The notes under the pieces: model-generated
Seen by the model: only the letters and a program-made list of their open reading frames with translations
Databases searched by the model: none
What the model was told of the DNA's origin: nothing
Made by a program: the position numbers and the translations under genes
In this document: piece by piece, positions 8,001-17,200 of the stretch
How the letters are laid out: every line of letters begins with the position of its first letter
How positions within the stretch are numbered: the stretch's first letter is position 1
Virus record (IMG/VR): IMGVR_UViG_3300030406_001830
Span: 1 to 21,355 of that record
Source: a virus
Reading direction: 5' to 3' (one strand)
DNA length: 21,355 nt

Positions 8001-8626
8001 TGTCAATTACAACATATTCAGAACTAAAAACACAAATAGCTAATTTTTTGGCAAGAGATGATTTAACATCACAAATAGATACATTTATTGACCTTGCTGA
8101 GTCAAGAATTAGTCGTGAATTAGAATCACGCTCTCAAGATACACGCACAACTCTAACAACAACACCTGACAATGCCTATGTATCATTACCAACAGATATG
8201 CGTACAATTCGTAATGTTAAAGTAATGAACAATCCAAGAATTACATTAAGGTATTTGTCACCATTACAAGTAAAAAAAGAATTTGCTACAACAGGTACAG
8301 GATTACCACGAGTGTATAGTGTAATTGGTGATAATTTGTTTTTAGCACCTATACCAGATACAGCATACAATATAGAATTGACTTATAAAGCGTCTGTAAG
8401 CTCTCTGAGTGACAGTAATACATCAAATACTATATTGACTCGTTATCCTGATTTATACCTCTATGCGAGCTTATTTCACGCTTACACATACCTTTTAGAT
8501 GAACAAAGAGCTACACAATACGAAGCCTTAATACAATCAATACTACAACAAATACGAGTTGACGAAGAAAAAGGCAGCTATGGTGTTGGTTTAGAGATGA
8601 GAAGTGTATATGGAGAATTTACCTAA
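8000..8626 (+). CDS. Head-tail adaptor protein
   Basis: The 208-aa product resembles the phage adaptor proteins that bind below the portal ring and connect it to the tail hub. The N-terminus has the typical helix pair: YSELKTQIANFLARDD (6-21) then IDTFIDLAESRISRELESR (26-44). A beta-rich middle contains YVSLPTDMRTIRNV (about 60-73) and DNLFLAPIPD (about 110-119), and a C-terminal helical hairpin begins at RYPDLYLYASLFHAY (148-162) and continues through EQRATQYEALIQ. This order is common to adaptor proteins of P22-like and many marine podophages. The gene has 1-bp overlaps with both neighbours, the following one being the tail hub-like protein. Exact equivalence to P22 gp4 cannot be shown here. 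Confidence 0.82.
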   Translation: MSITTYSELKTQIANFLARDDLTSQIDTFIDLAESRISRELESRSQDTRTTLTTTPDNAYVSLPTDMRTIRNVKVMNNPRITLRYLSPLQVKKEFATTGTGLPRVYSVIGDNLFLAPIPDTAYNIELTYKASVSSLSDSNTSNTILTRYPDLYLYASLFHAYTYLLDEQRATQYEALIQSILQQIRVDEEKGSYGVGLEMRSVYGEFT

Positions 8627-10095
8627 TGTTAAATTTTGGTGAATGGTTACCGGACCAACCAGATAATACATCTGGTGTAACAACAGCAAAAAATGTTATA
8701 CCTGCAGCAAGAGGGTATCGTGGTTTACAAGATTTATCACAATATAGTAATGCTGCTGATAATAGATTAAGAGGTATATTTGCTGCTAAAGACGATAGTG
8801 GTGACCCAAAAATATTTGCAGGTGATGTTACAAAATTATATGAGTTTACAAAATCAAACTCTAACTTAACAAATATATCAAAAGCAGGTAATTACACATC
8901 ATTGGGTAATGAAGATATATGGAAGTTTATTGACTTTAGTGGTTTTGTTATCGGTGCATCAGGGCATAATAATATATTGCAAGTCTATGATAATGGTACA
9001 AGTTCTGCTTTTGCTGACATATCCGGTAGTCCTGCAGCTAAACATATAGCAGTTGTTGGTGACTTTGTATTTACAGGTAATGTAAAATATGGTGGCACAG
9101 TCTATCCTAATCGTGTGTATTTTTCATCACTTGCATCACATACAGGTTGGACTATAGGCACAGACCAATCTGATATACAAGATATATTTGATATGGGTGA
9201 TATTACAGGTATTGTTGGTGGAGAATATGCAACGATATTATGTGAAAGAGGTATAGTGCGTGGTTCGTATGTTGGTACACCATTTATATTTCAATTTGAT
9301 AAAGTACAAACAGGTTTTGGTTGTAACTATCCAAATTCAGTAGCAAATGTTGGTGAGACAATTTTTTACTTATCAGATGATGGTTTTTATCAATTTGATG
9401 GGCAAAGAAGCACACCTATAGGGGCAGAAAAAGTAAATCGTTTTTTCTTTGATGATTTTACAATACGAAACAAGGGTAGAATATCTACTGCGGTTGACCC
9501 TACAGAACAAATTGTCGTTTGGTCATATACATCAGGTAGTTCAAATGATGATACACCGGACAGATTATTAATATATAATTATGCGTTACGAAGATGGTCG
9601 TATGCAGAATTAGATTGTGAACTTATATCACCATTTATGACAATAAATTACACATTAGAAGAATTAGATAGTATTAGTACATCATTAGATGGTTTACCTG
9701 CATCACTTGACTCATCTATCTATATAGGTGGTCAATTTATATTTGGTGGTGCTAAAGATAAAAAATTACATACATTTAGTGGTATTAACAAACAAGCATT
9801 AATAGAAACTGCTGATTTAGATACAGGTAATGGTCGGACAAGTGTTATTACTAATGTCATACCCTATGTAGAAATTGTTGGTGGTACATCACCATCAGTA
9901 ACAGCACAAGTGTCATCAAGAAATAGACAAGTTGATGAAGATAGTTTTGGTACAGAAAGCACATTAAATACAGATGGATATTGTAATGTTAGGTCAAATC
10001 AAGGTAGGTATCATAAGATAAGACTGAATGTATCAGGTACATGGAAATATATACAAGGTGTAGAGATAGAGGCAAAAACAACAGGTAAACGATAA
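8626..10095 (+). CDS. Tail hub / nozzle-like structural protein
   Basis: The 489-aa product is predominantly beta-strand with many Gly, Tyr and Asn residues. The N-terminus FGEWLPDQPDNTSGVTTAKN (4-23) followed by VIPAARGYRGL is a signature of a widespread podophage tail protein family placed directly after the adaptor. The middle contains FDMGDITGIVGGEYATILCE (about 185-204) and GFYQFDGQRSTPIGAEKVNR (about 252-271), also conserved in that family. Repeated strand patterns suggest a beta-propeller or beta-barrel tube, like P22 gp10 hub or T7 gp12 nozzle; I infer the function from family and position, not from a catalytic motif. It overlaps adaptor and next gene by 1 bp each. Confidence 0.78.
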   Translation: MLNFGEWLPDQPDNTSGVTTAKNVIPAARGYRGLQDLSQYSNAADNRLRGIFAAKDDSGDPKIFAGDVTKLYEFTKSNSNLTNISKAGNYTSLGNEDIWKFIDFSGFVIGASGHNNILQVYDNGTSSAFADISGSPAAKHIAVVGDFVFTGNVKYGGTVYPNRVYFSSLASHTGWTIGTDQSDIQDIFDMGDITGIVGGEYATILCERGIVRGSYVGTPFIFQFDKVQTGFGCNYPNSVANVGETIFYLSDDGFYQFDGQRSTPIGAEKVNRFFFDDFTIRNKGRISTAVDPTEQIVVWSYTSGSSNDDTPDRLLIYNYALRRWSYAELDCELISPFMTINYTLEELDSISTSLDGLPASLDSSIYIGGQFIFGGAKDKKLHTFSGINKQALIETADLDTGNGRTSVITNVIPYVEIVGGTSPSVTAQVSSRNRQVDEDSFGTESTLNTDGYCNVRSNQGRYHKIRLNVSGTWKYIQGVEIEAKTTGKR

Positions 10096-10409
10096 TGGCT
10101 GATAATCAGTACAAAAGGTTAGCTAATCAAGGTGGTAGTCCTAGACAGGTTGCAGAGGTTGTCAATCGTATTTTAGATGGTGGTATTAATTCAACAGGGT
10201 CAATAACCTTGCAAACCTCATCTACGACAACTACAGTTAATGATGTTCGTGCTGGTGAAAATAGTGTTATAACTTTTATGCCAAAATCAGCTAATGCTGC
10301 AGCAGAACTTACAGCTTTATTTGTTTCAACTAGAACAAATGGGTCCTTTACAATTACACATAATAGTAGTGGAACAACTAGACAATATGAATACATCATC
10401 ATTGGATAA
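10095..10409 (+). CDS. 104-aa small virion-type protein
   Basis: The product starts with a short helix (SPRQVAEVVNRILDGGI, about 15-31) and continues as beta strands rich in Thr and Ser (TGSITLQTSSTTTTV), then AGENSVITFMPKSANAAAEL (53-72) and NGSFTITHNSSGTTRQYEY to near the end. Proteins with an N-S-V-I-x-F-x-P-x-(S/T)-A-N-A-A core and an FTITH strand are frequent in podophage tail regions and are probably virion components, although I know no defined function. Start and previous stop overlap in TAATG; the next gene starts 23 bp before this stop in another frame, so the cluster from 7680 to 10770 is almost certainly co-translated. Confidence 0.72.
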   Translation: MADNQYKRLANQGGSPRQVAEVVNRILDGGINSTGSITLQTSSTTTTVNDVRAGENSVITFMPKSANAAAELTALFVSTRTNGSFTITHNSSGTTRQYEYIIIG

Positions 10410-10770
10410 AGAAGCGTGGTTAAAATCACGCAAATATATATTAGAAGCCCTTAATAGGGGTATTGATAGCCATAGTGAGAAAGATGTATTTTATGCAATA
10501 GCAAGAGGTGATGCTCAATTATGGACCGGACAGCAATCAGCTTGTGTTACAGAAATAGTTACATATCCTAATTATAAAATGATACGATTTTGGTTAGGTG
10601 GTGGTAATTTAGAAGAATTAAAAGAAATGGAAAAACCAATTTGTGAATGGGCTAAATCTATTGGTTGTGAAAAATCAATGATATTAGGTCGTAAAGGTTG
10701 GTCAAAAATTAAACATGAAAACAGAACTTACAAAGAAGTAGGTACAATATCAATAAGGAGTTTATTATGA
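10387..10770 (+). CDS. Small GNAT-like protein (127 aa)
   Basis: I choose ATG 10387 (MNTSSLDKEAWLKSRKYILE) over the more distant ATG 10294, because homologous-looking phage proteins begin with such a charged helix and 10294 would overlap the upstream gene by more than 100 bp. The product has the outline of a minimal acetyltransferase fold: helix 1 (about 5-22), strands around QLWTGQQSACVTEIVTYP (38-55) and YKMIRFWLGGG, a helix LEELKEMEKPICEWAKSIGC (72-91), and MILGRKGWSKI (about 95-105) before the last strands. The GR-x-GW motif is typical of the degenerate GNAT-like proteins found among podophage tail genes. A clear acetyl-CoA loop (Q/RxxGxG/A) is not seen, so catalysis is doubtful. The stop overlaps the next ATG as ATGA. 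Confidence 0.7.
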   Translation: MNTSSLDKEAWLKSRKYILEALNRGIDSHSEKDVFYAIARGDAQLWTGQQSACVTEIVTYPNYKMIRFWLGGGNLEELKEMEKPICEWAKSIGCEKSMILGRKGWSKIKHENRTYKEVGTISIRSLL

Positions 10771-11516
10771 GTATTGGCGGAAGTGAACAAACAGGTATGC
10801 AAACAACGACAATGTTGCCACCTGCCTATGTTTTACCACAGTTAGCGTATGGTGCAAATGAAGCCCAAAGAATGTATAACGCAGGAACAGGGTTTAATTT
10901 TTTTCCAGATAATACTGTAGCAGATTTTAGTCCTGAACAACAAATGGCTATGAATCTACAAAGAAATAGAGCATTATCTGGTAGTCCTATAACAAGACAA
11001 GCACAAGATTTATCACTAAATACTTTGCGTGGTGATTTTTTATCAGGTAATAATCCTTATTTTCAAACCGCAGTATTAGACCCAATAACCGATAGAGTAC
11101 AAGGTCAATTCAGTCGAGCTGGTCGTTTAGGTTCTGGTGCAAACCAAATGGCACTTACTCGTGCCTTGGCAGACCCACTTATGCAAAATTATGAACGAGA
11201 AAGACAAAGACAAAACGCAATGATTACACAAGCCCCATCTATTGCTAATCAAGATTATGTCGATTATTCACAATTAGCAGCTGTTGGTTTAGATAGACAA
11301 CAACAAGCACAACGACAGATTGAAGCAAATAAAGCTCGTTTTGATTTCTTACAAGCTGCACCACAACAACGATTAGCTACATTTTTAAGTAATCTAAATG
11401 CTGCAGCAGGAAACGCACAAACACAATCACAACCAATTTATGAAAATAGAGCTGCAAATGCTCTTGGTAATGTGGCTACGATTGCAGGTATTTTAAAAAC
11501 ATTGAATTTAGTTTAG
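10767..11516 (+). CDS. Putative internal / ejection protein (249 aa)
   Basis: The product is rich in Gln, Ala and Asn. It has a short disordered N-terminus, PAYVLPQLAYGANEAQRMYN (19-38), FSPEQQMAMNLQRNRALSG (about 54-72), the conserved-looking glycine segment RAGRLGSGANQMALTRALAD (116-135), and a long Gln/Ala helix (about 170-220) ending in a small hydrophobic C-terminus (NALGNVATIAGILKTL). Proteins of this shape occur as the first of the internal virion genes in many podophages and can be compared by position to P22 gp7 or T7 gp14, which are ejected into the host envelope. The start is supported by AAGGAG at 10754-10760 region and an ATGA overlap. Function is by position and composition only. 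Confidence 0.68.
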   Translation: MSIGGSEQTGMQTTTMLPPAYVLPQLAYGANEAQRMYNAGTGFNFFPDNTVADFSPEQQMAMNLQRNRALSGSPITRQAQDLSLNTLRGDFLSGNNPYFQTAVLDPITDRVQGQFSRAGRLGSGANQMALTRALADPLMQNYERERQRQNAMITQAPSIANQDYVDYSQLAAVGLDRQQQAQRQIEANKARFDFLQAAPQQRLATFLSNLNAAAGNAQTQSQPIYENRAANALGNVATIAGILKTLNLV

Positions 11517-11524
11517 GAGTTAAC

Positions 11525-12679
11525 ATGGGATTATTTGATAATAAAAAAAGACCAAATGGATTATTAGGTAATGTAAGTGAAGAGGGTTTATTGGCACTTG
11601 CAAATGCTTTATATCAACAAGGTCAACCAAGTTTAACACCAAAAGGTGGGTTAAATCTTGCTGCACCAATGTTAGCATATAAACAAGCAAGCAAAGGTAA
11701 TGAAACAGATAGATTTTATTTACAATTAGGAATAGACCCAAAAGACCCTCTTAGGGAAGAAAAAGCTAAAAGAGCACAAGGACTTTCAGGTACGCCTATG
11801 TATCAAAATTTTTTATTTGCTCAAAGTGAAGGTTATCCTTTTGACTTCAATCGTTATGTAAGTGATGTCAATAATAAAACTTTAGCATTAAACACAGGAG
11901 TTCCACAAACTAATCAAGTTAGCAACACAGAAATTACACAACCTAGTCAAGAGGGTAAAATTGATTCTCAAGTTGACAGCTCTATAACAAATCCTCGTAT
12001 TTATGTGCCAACAGACAGAGCATTATCTCAACCAACAGCTGATGGCAGAATAAATGTATTAAGAAATGGTGAACTAAAAACAGTATTTTTTGAGGGAAGT
12101 AAGGCTTATGATGACGAAATACGAAAATTTGAACTAAGAAGAATAGAAGAAATAAAAAAATTACAACCTGTGTTTAATAATGCTGTAAGAATAAAAGAAA
12201 TAGTAACCGAAAATCCACAAGCTGTTGGTGCGTTTTCAGCACTTACTGAAAGTCTAAGAGGTAGTGATGCAAGAACTGTACAAGAGTTATTAGAACCAAT
12301 CAAAGCATATACAGGTTTTGCAACACTTGCTGCAATAAAAGCATCAAGCCCAAAAGGTGGTGCATTAGGACAAGTTTCTAACCAAGAAATTTCTTTATTA
12401 CAAAATGCTTGGGGTTCTCTGTCAAATTCTTTAAATGCACAAGATTTTGTTAAACAACTTGATATAGTTGTAAAACAAGCTGAACAATCATTAGCTAATT
12501 TAGAAAGAGAAGCACAAACAAAAGGTGTTCCTATAGAAGCTGACCCTGTTGCAAAAGCCTTACAAGACGAATTAAACAGTTTTCTTAACACTTACAAAAC
12601 AGGTGTTGGTGGAACATCAACACTAAAACCAATAGATGAAATGACACCAGAAGAAATTGATGCGGAGTTAAATAGTTAA
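11525..12679 (+). CDS. Putative internal / ejection protein (384 aa)
   Basis: The start at 11525 follows TAGGAGTTAAC (11514-11524). The N-terminal 100 residues contain GLLGNVSEEGLLALANALYQ (12-31) and a positively charged section; a Gln/Thr/Ser-rich linker lies about 120-160. From about 205 to 350 the protein is helical, with the motif SSPKGGALGQVSNQEISLLQ (274-293) and NAWGSLSNSL. That KGGALG-x-(L/V)S-x-x-E motif recurs in podophage internal virion proteins that lie between the tail genes and the fibre, so I assign this gene to the ejection group. No lytic transglycosylase or peptidase motif is seen. It is the middle gene of three similar-context genes and ends 2 bp before the next start. 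Confidence 0.68.
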   Translation: MGLFDNKKRPNGLLGNVSEEGLLALANALYQQGQPSLTPKGGLNLAAPMLAYKQASKGNETDRFYLQLGIDPKDPLREEKAKRAQGLSGTPMYQNFLFAQSEGYPFDFNRYVSDVNNKTLALNTGVPQTNQVSNTEITQPSQEGKIDSQVDSSITNPRIYVPTDRALSQPTADGRINVLRNGELKTVFFEGSKAYDDEIRKFELRRIEEIKKLQPVFNNAVRIKEIVTENPQAVGAFSALTESLRGSDARTVQELLEPIKAYTGFATLAAIKASSPKGGALGQVSNQEISLLQNAWGSLSNSLNAQDFVKQLDIVVKQAEQSLANLEREAQTKGVPIEADPVAKALQDELNSFLNTYKTGVGGTSTLKPIDEMTPEEIDAELNS

Positions 12680-12681
12680 TT

Positions 12682-14253
12682 ATGGCGGATAGTTTAGAAT
12701 TAAAAAAGAAAAAATTAGCTTTAAAAAGAAAAAGAGAAGCAGAGGCACAAAACAACAAAAACAATAGATTTTTAGATAGGGATTTTGTTCGTAGTGCTGT
12801 TGGTCAAGGTTTGTTTTTTGGCTATGGTGATGAAATTGAAGCAAAAATTCGTTCTATGATTGGTAAGAAAAGCTATGAGGAACTTTTGCCTGAAATTAGA
12901 GCTGCTTTAAAGGCGTATGAACAGGATTTTCCTATTCAATCACTTACTAATGAGGTTATTGGTTCTATTCCATCAGGAATATTGTTAACATTAGGCACAA
13001 GCGGATTAGCAACTCCGGTTGTTGCAGGAACAAGATTAGCAACACTTGCTAATAAAGCAAAACCATTTTTACAGGCTATGGGATTAGCTGGTTTATATGG
13101 TAGTGGTAAAGAAGAGGGTGATGTAATTGAAAAAATAAAAACAGGTGCAAAAACAGCACCATTTGGATTAGTTTTATACCCAATTCAAAGGTTGGCTGGT
13201 AGCAAACCTGCACAAGCATTAAAAAACAAATTAAACTTAACGATAGGTCAAAAGATTGGTGGTACTGCAAAAAGATTTGAAGAAATTTTAAAATCAGTAC
13301 CAATATTAGGTGAAACAATAAGAAAGCGTGAACAAGATGTTCTTCAACAAATGAATGTCAATATTTATGACAGAGTTTTAAAAAATATTGGTAAAAAATT
13401 AGACAAAAACAAAGTAGGACATGAAGCCTTTGATGAGGCTGATGGTTTTATTCGAGATGCTTATAAAGAAATTATACCAAAATTAAAATTAGATGAAACT
13501 AGCATACAAACATTAATAACCAAAATTAAAGCTATTGGTTCAGATGATTTAAATATATCAACAGATGTTGGAGAAGATTTTATAAAAAAAACAACTAATT
13601 TAATTAATAACAATATAACTAAATCAAGTCTTAATAAAAACGCAAGAAATATATCAGGTCAAAATTTAAAAAATTTAGAAAGCAAGTTAAGTCAAAATAT
13701 TAGCAAGGGTATAAAAAGCCCAGACGCTGCAGTAAGAGAAAATGCTTTTCGATTACAAAAAGTAAGAAATGAACTTACAAAATTAATGGAAAATAATAAT
13801 CCTAAATATGCAGATAAATTAAAAAAAATAAATTTAACATTTCGTCAATTTTTACCGATTGGAAACGCTGTTAGTTCATCAGTTAAAAATGATGGTGTAT
13901 TTACAACAGGTCAATTAATTACAGGAATAAGACAAACTTCGCCAAAAAGAGATTTAAGACGAGGAAGCGGTGGTGCTGGTTTACAAAAAGAAGCCCAACA
14001 ATATCATTCTGTTTTAAAAAATGTTGTACCTGATAGTGGTACACCAGAAAGGGGTTTAGGACTAGCAGGATTAGGTGGTGCAGCATATTTTACTGACCCT
14101 GTTACAGTTGGTACAGCATTAGGGGCTGGTACAGCTTTGTACACAAAAGGTGGTCAACGAATCGCTGACATAGTTACAGATAAATTAAGTTTGTTAGGTA
14201 CATCAGGTGGACTAGCAAATGTTACAAGAGAACAAACAGGCTTATTAGATTAG
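12682..14253 (+). CDS. Putative internal / ejection protein (523 aa)
   Basis: The product starts with a highly basic segment (KKKKLALKRKREAEA, 8-22), then GQGLFFGYGDEIEAKI (41-56), a motif common in podophage internal virion proteins. Hydrophobic Gly/Ala-rich segments occur at about 91-116 (IGSIPSGILLTLGTSGLA), 133-170 and 452-490 (GLGLAGLGGAAYF and onward), the kind of sequence that can enter membranes. Between them are a conserved part, LTIGQKIGGTAKRFEEILKS (186-205), and a long Lys/Asn-rich helical region to about 400. It is shorter than T7 gp16 and lacks a visible lysozyme domain. As last gene before the fibre and the third of the group, it is a candidate for the trans-envelope DNA conduit; this is inference. 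The RBS is poor (GCGGAG, about 14 bp upstream), so coupling to the previous gene is likely. Confidence 0.68.
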   Translation: MADSLELKKKKLALKRKREAEAQNNKNNRFLDRDFVRSAVGQGLFFGYGDEIEAKIRSMIGKKSYEELLPEIRAALKAYEQDFPIQSLTNEVIGSIPSGILLTLGTSGLATPVVAGTRLATLANKAKPFLQAMGLAGLYGSGKEEGDVIEKIKTGAKTAPFGLVLYPIQRLAGSKPAQALKNKLNLTIGQKIGGTAKRFEEILKSVPILGETIRKREQDVLQQMNVNIYDRVLKNIGKKLDKNKVGHEAFDEADGFIRDAYKEIIPKLKLDETSIQTLITKIKAIGSDDLNISTDVGEDFIKKTTNLINNNITKSSLNKNARNISGQNLKNLESKLSQNISKGIKSPDAAVRENAFRLQKVRNELTKLMENNNPKYADKLKKINLTFRQFLPIGNAVSSSVKNDGVFTTGQLITGIRQTSPKRDLRRGSGGAGLQKEAQQYHSVLKNVVPDSGTPERGLGLAGLGGAAYFTDPVTVGTALGAGTALYTKGGQRIADIVTDKLSLLGTSGGLANVTREQTGLLD

Positions 14254-14262
14254 GAGTATATA

Positions 14263-17200
14263 ATGGCAAAAACAAAAATATCACAGTTTGATGCTACCGC
14301 AGCAAATAATACTGACTTAAATAGTATTAGTATTGCTGAGGGTACAGCACCATCTAATATTAACAATGCTATAAGAGAATTAATGTCACAACTTGCTGAC
14401 CTAAATCTTGGTAATGAAGTTTTATCTACTCTTAAAATAGATAATTTACACCTAGATGGTAACAGTATTGTCACTTTAGATACTAATGGTGACCTCAACC
14501 TTACGCCAAATGGTAGTGGTTCGGTTGTCGTAGCCAAAGCAGACATCAATGGTGGTGCAATAGATGGTACACCAATAGGTGCGGCTAGTGCAAGTACAGG
14601 GGCTTTTACAACATTGTCTGCAAATTCGACTGTTGGTCTTGGCAGTAGCGTGACTATATCAGGAGGTAATATTGATGGTGTTATAGGTGCAAATACACCT
14701 GCAGCTATTACAGGCACAGTCATAACCGCTAATACAAATTTTGCTGGTAATCTTACAGGTAATGTAACAGGTACTTTAGATGGTGTTGTAGGTGGCACAA
14801 CCCCAGCTGCTGTTACAGGAACGACAATAACAGCCAATACGAAATTTGTCGGTGCAATAGATGGTAATGTTACCGCAACAAGTGGCACATCTACATTTAA
14901 TAATGTCACTATAAATGGTACATTAGATATGGATAGTACCACATCACAAACAATAACAGGTCTTGCTACACCATCTGGTTCTACAGATGCAGCAACAAAA
15001 GGTTATGTTGATACCGAAATATCTGGTTTAGTTGACTCTGCACCTGCAGCACTAAATACATTAAACGAATTAGCTGCAGCATTAGGTGATGACGCTAGTT
15101 TCTCAACAACTGTAACTAATTCTATCGCAGCAAAATTACCACTTGCTGGTGGTACAATGACAGGTGATATTAACGCAAATTCTAATACTGTTAGTGGATT
15201 AAAAGCACCATCATCTGCAAATGACGCAACAACAAAAACTTATGTTGATACAGCAGATGCACTAAAACTTAATTTAAGTGGTGGTACATTATCTGGTAAC
15301 CTTGCTATGGGTAGCAATAAAATAACAGGTTTAGACACACCGACTGATACTGCTGATGCTACGACAAAAGGTTATGTTGATGGTGTATTAGGTTCTGCAA
15401 CAGCTGCTGCTACATCTGCATCAAATGCTGCTACATCAGCTACAAATGCAGCGTCTAGTGCGACTGCCGCAGCGTCATCAGCAACTGCTGCTGCCTCAAG
15501 TGCTACATCAGCTGCTGCATCTTTTGACAGTTTTGACGACAGATATTTGGGTGCAAAATCATCAGCACCTACTGTTGATAATGATGGTGATGCTTTAGTA
15601 ACAGGTGCATTATATTTTAATACAACATCAAATGAATTATTTGTTAGAAATTCATCAAACGCATGGGTACAAGCTGCGTTTACTGCAAGTGGATTTTTAA
15701 GTTCTAGTAATAATTTATCAGATGTAGCAAGTGCATCAACAGCAAGAACAAATTTAGGATTAGCTATAGGTTCAAATGTGCAAGCCCATGACCCTGATTT
15801 AGATGCCCTTGCAGGACTTACCTCTGCTGCTGACAAAGGCATACAATTTACAGGTAGTGGAACTGCAGGTACTTACGACTTAACAACAGCAGGTAAAGCC
15901 CTACTAGATGACGCAAATGCTGCAGCTCAAAGAACAACACTAGGTCTTGGTACAGTTGCAACATTAGATGCAGGTACATCAGCAAATAATGCTGTTCAAT
16001 TAGATGGCTCTGCCAAGCTACCAGCAGTTGATGGCTCAGCATTAACAAATATGGCAAGTGGTGGCAGTATAAACATGGTTGCAGATGGTGCTATTGCTAT
16101 AAGAAAACCTGTCATACTTACTGCAGCAGGTAAAGCAAAAGAAGTAGCTGAAACAGGAAATGATGTTACAGAGGGTATAGGCACAGCAAACCAATTTAAC
16201 AGCACTAATTCAATTAATTATCCATCTAATTCATTAGCCCAAGTAGCAGATGATAAAGTCGCAGTTGTATATCGAGATGCAGCCAACAGTAATTATGGTG
16301 TTGTTCAAATAGCAACAGTAGATGATTCAAACAGAACAATATCCTTTGGTACAAAAGTTGTTATTAATAGTGTTGCAGCTAATGGTGCAGGTGTTGCTTT
16401 TGATACAAGCAGAAGTGTACTTGGTGCAACAGTACAAACAGAAAGTGACCCAAAACTTATTATAGCTAATTTTACAATATCAGGCACAACACTTACAAAA
16501 CAAGGTAGCAGTTTAAGTTTAATAACAACAGATGAAGTAAAAGCACACACAACATTTTTTGACCCAGACAACAATCATATTATGGTTTTCCTTGTATATG
16601 TTAATGGGTCAGACCGAACATTTAGAGCAGTTGCGGTAACAGGTAATGCGTCAGGTACACCAACAAGTTCTTATCTTGTTAATACTAATGTTGATACTAC
16701 CTTTTTTGATATAGCAAATCCTTTTTTTGCAACTTATGATACCAATGTAAATGCTTTCTTTATTACATCTGGTAAATCAGAACCATCAACATTTAGAGGT
16801 ATAGTCGTAACAAATAGTGGTTCTGCTCTTACAGCAACAGAACGCAGTAAAACAAAGCCAACAAATTATAAAAATCACCCAACAGTATGTTTTGACAGTA
16901 ATAATAATAAAGTAGTTATGGCATATAACACGACAGGTAATTATAATGAAATTGTAAATATTACAATGACTACTAATGATTTTACTTTAGGTACACCGAC
17001 ATCAACTACATCACTTGGTACAGGTGCATCAGACTCTGTATCATCAGGATTTTTGTCTTTTGACCCAACAGCTCAAAGAATTGTATTGCTGAGAGGTGGT
17101 GGAGGTGCTGCAACCTCAAGATGGGCAGTATTTTCCAATGATGGTACAGACTTTACAGAACAATCAACAGGTGTTTGGGATTCCTCAATAAATAATTTTT

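Noticed and set aside
10294-10386. Upstream ATG 10294 as start of the GNAT-like gene
   Set aside because: It would add residues rich in Gln and Leu with no family resemblance and overlap the 104-aa gene by over 100 bp. ATG 10387 gives the charged first helix expected.
14250-14942. Long open frame on the minus strand opposite the fibre gene (230 codons), with others at 15372-15842, 16305-16574 and 3483-4034
   Set aside because: They are antisense to Thr/Ala/Ser/Gly-rich repeats, whose complement avoids stops. Their products are Val/Ala/Leu/Ser-rich without domains, and no minus-strand gene is otherwise supported.
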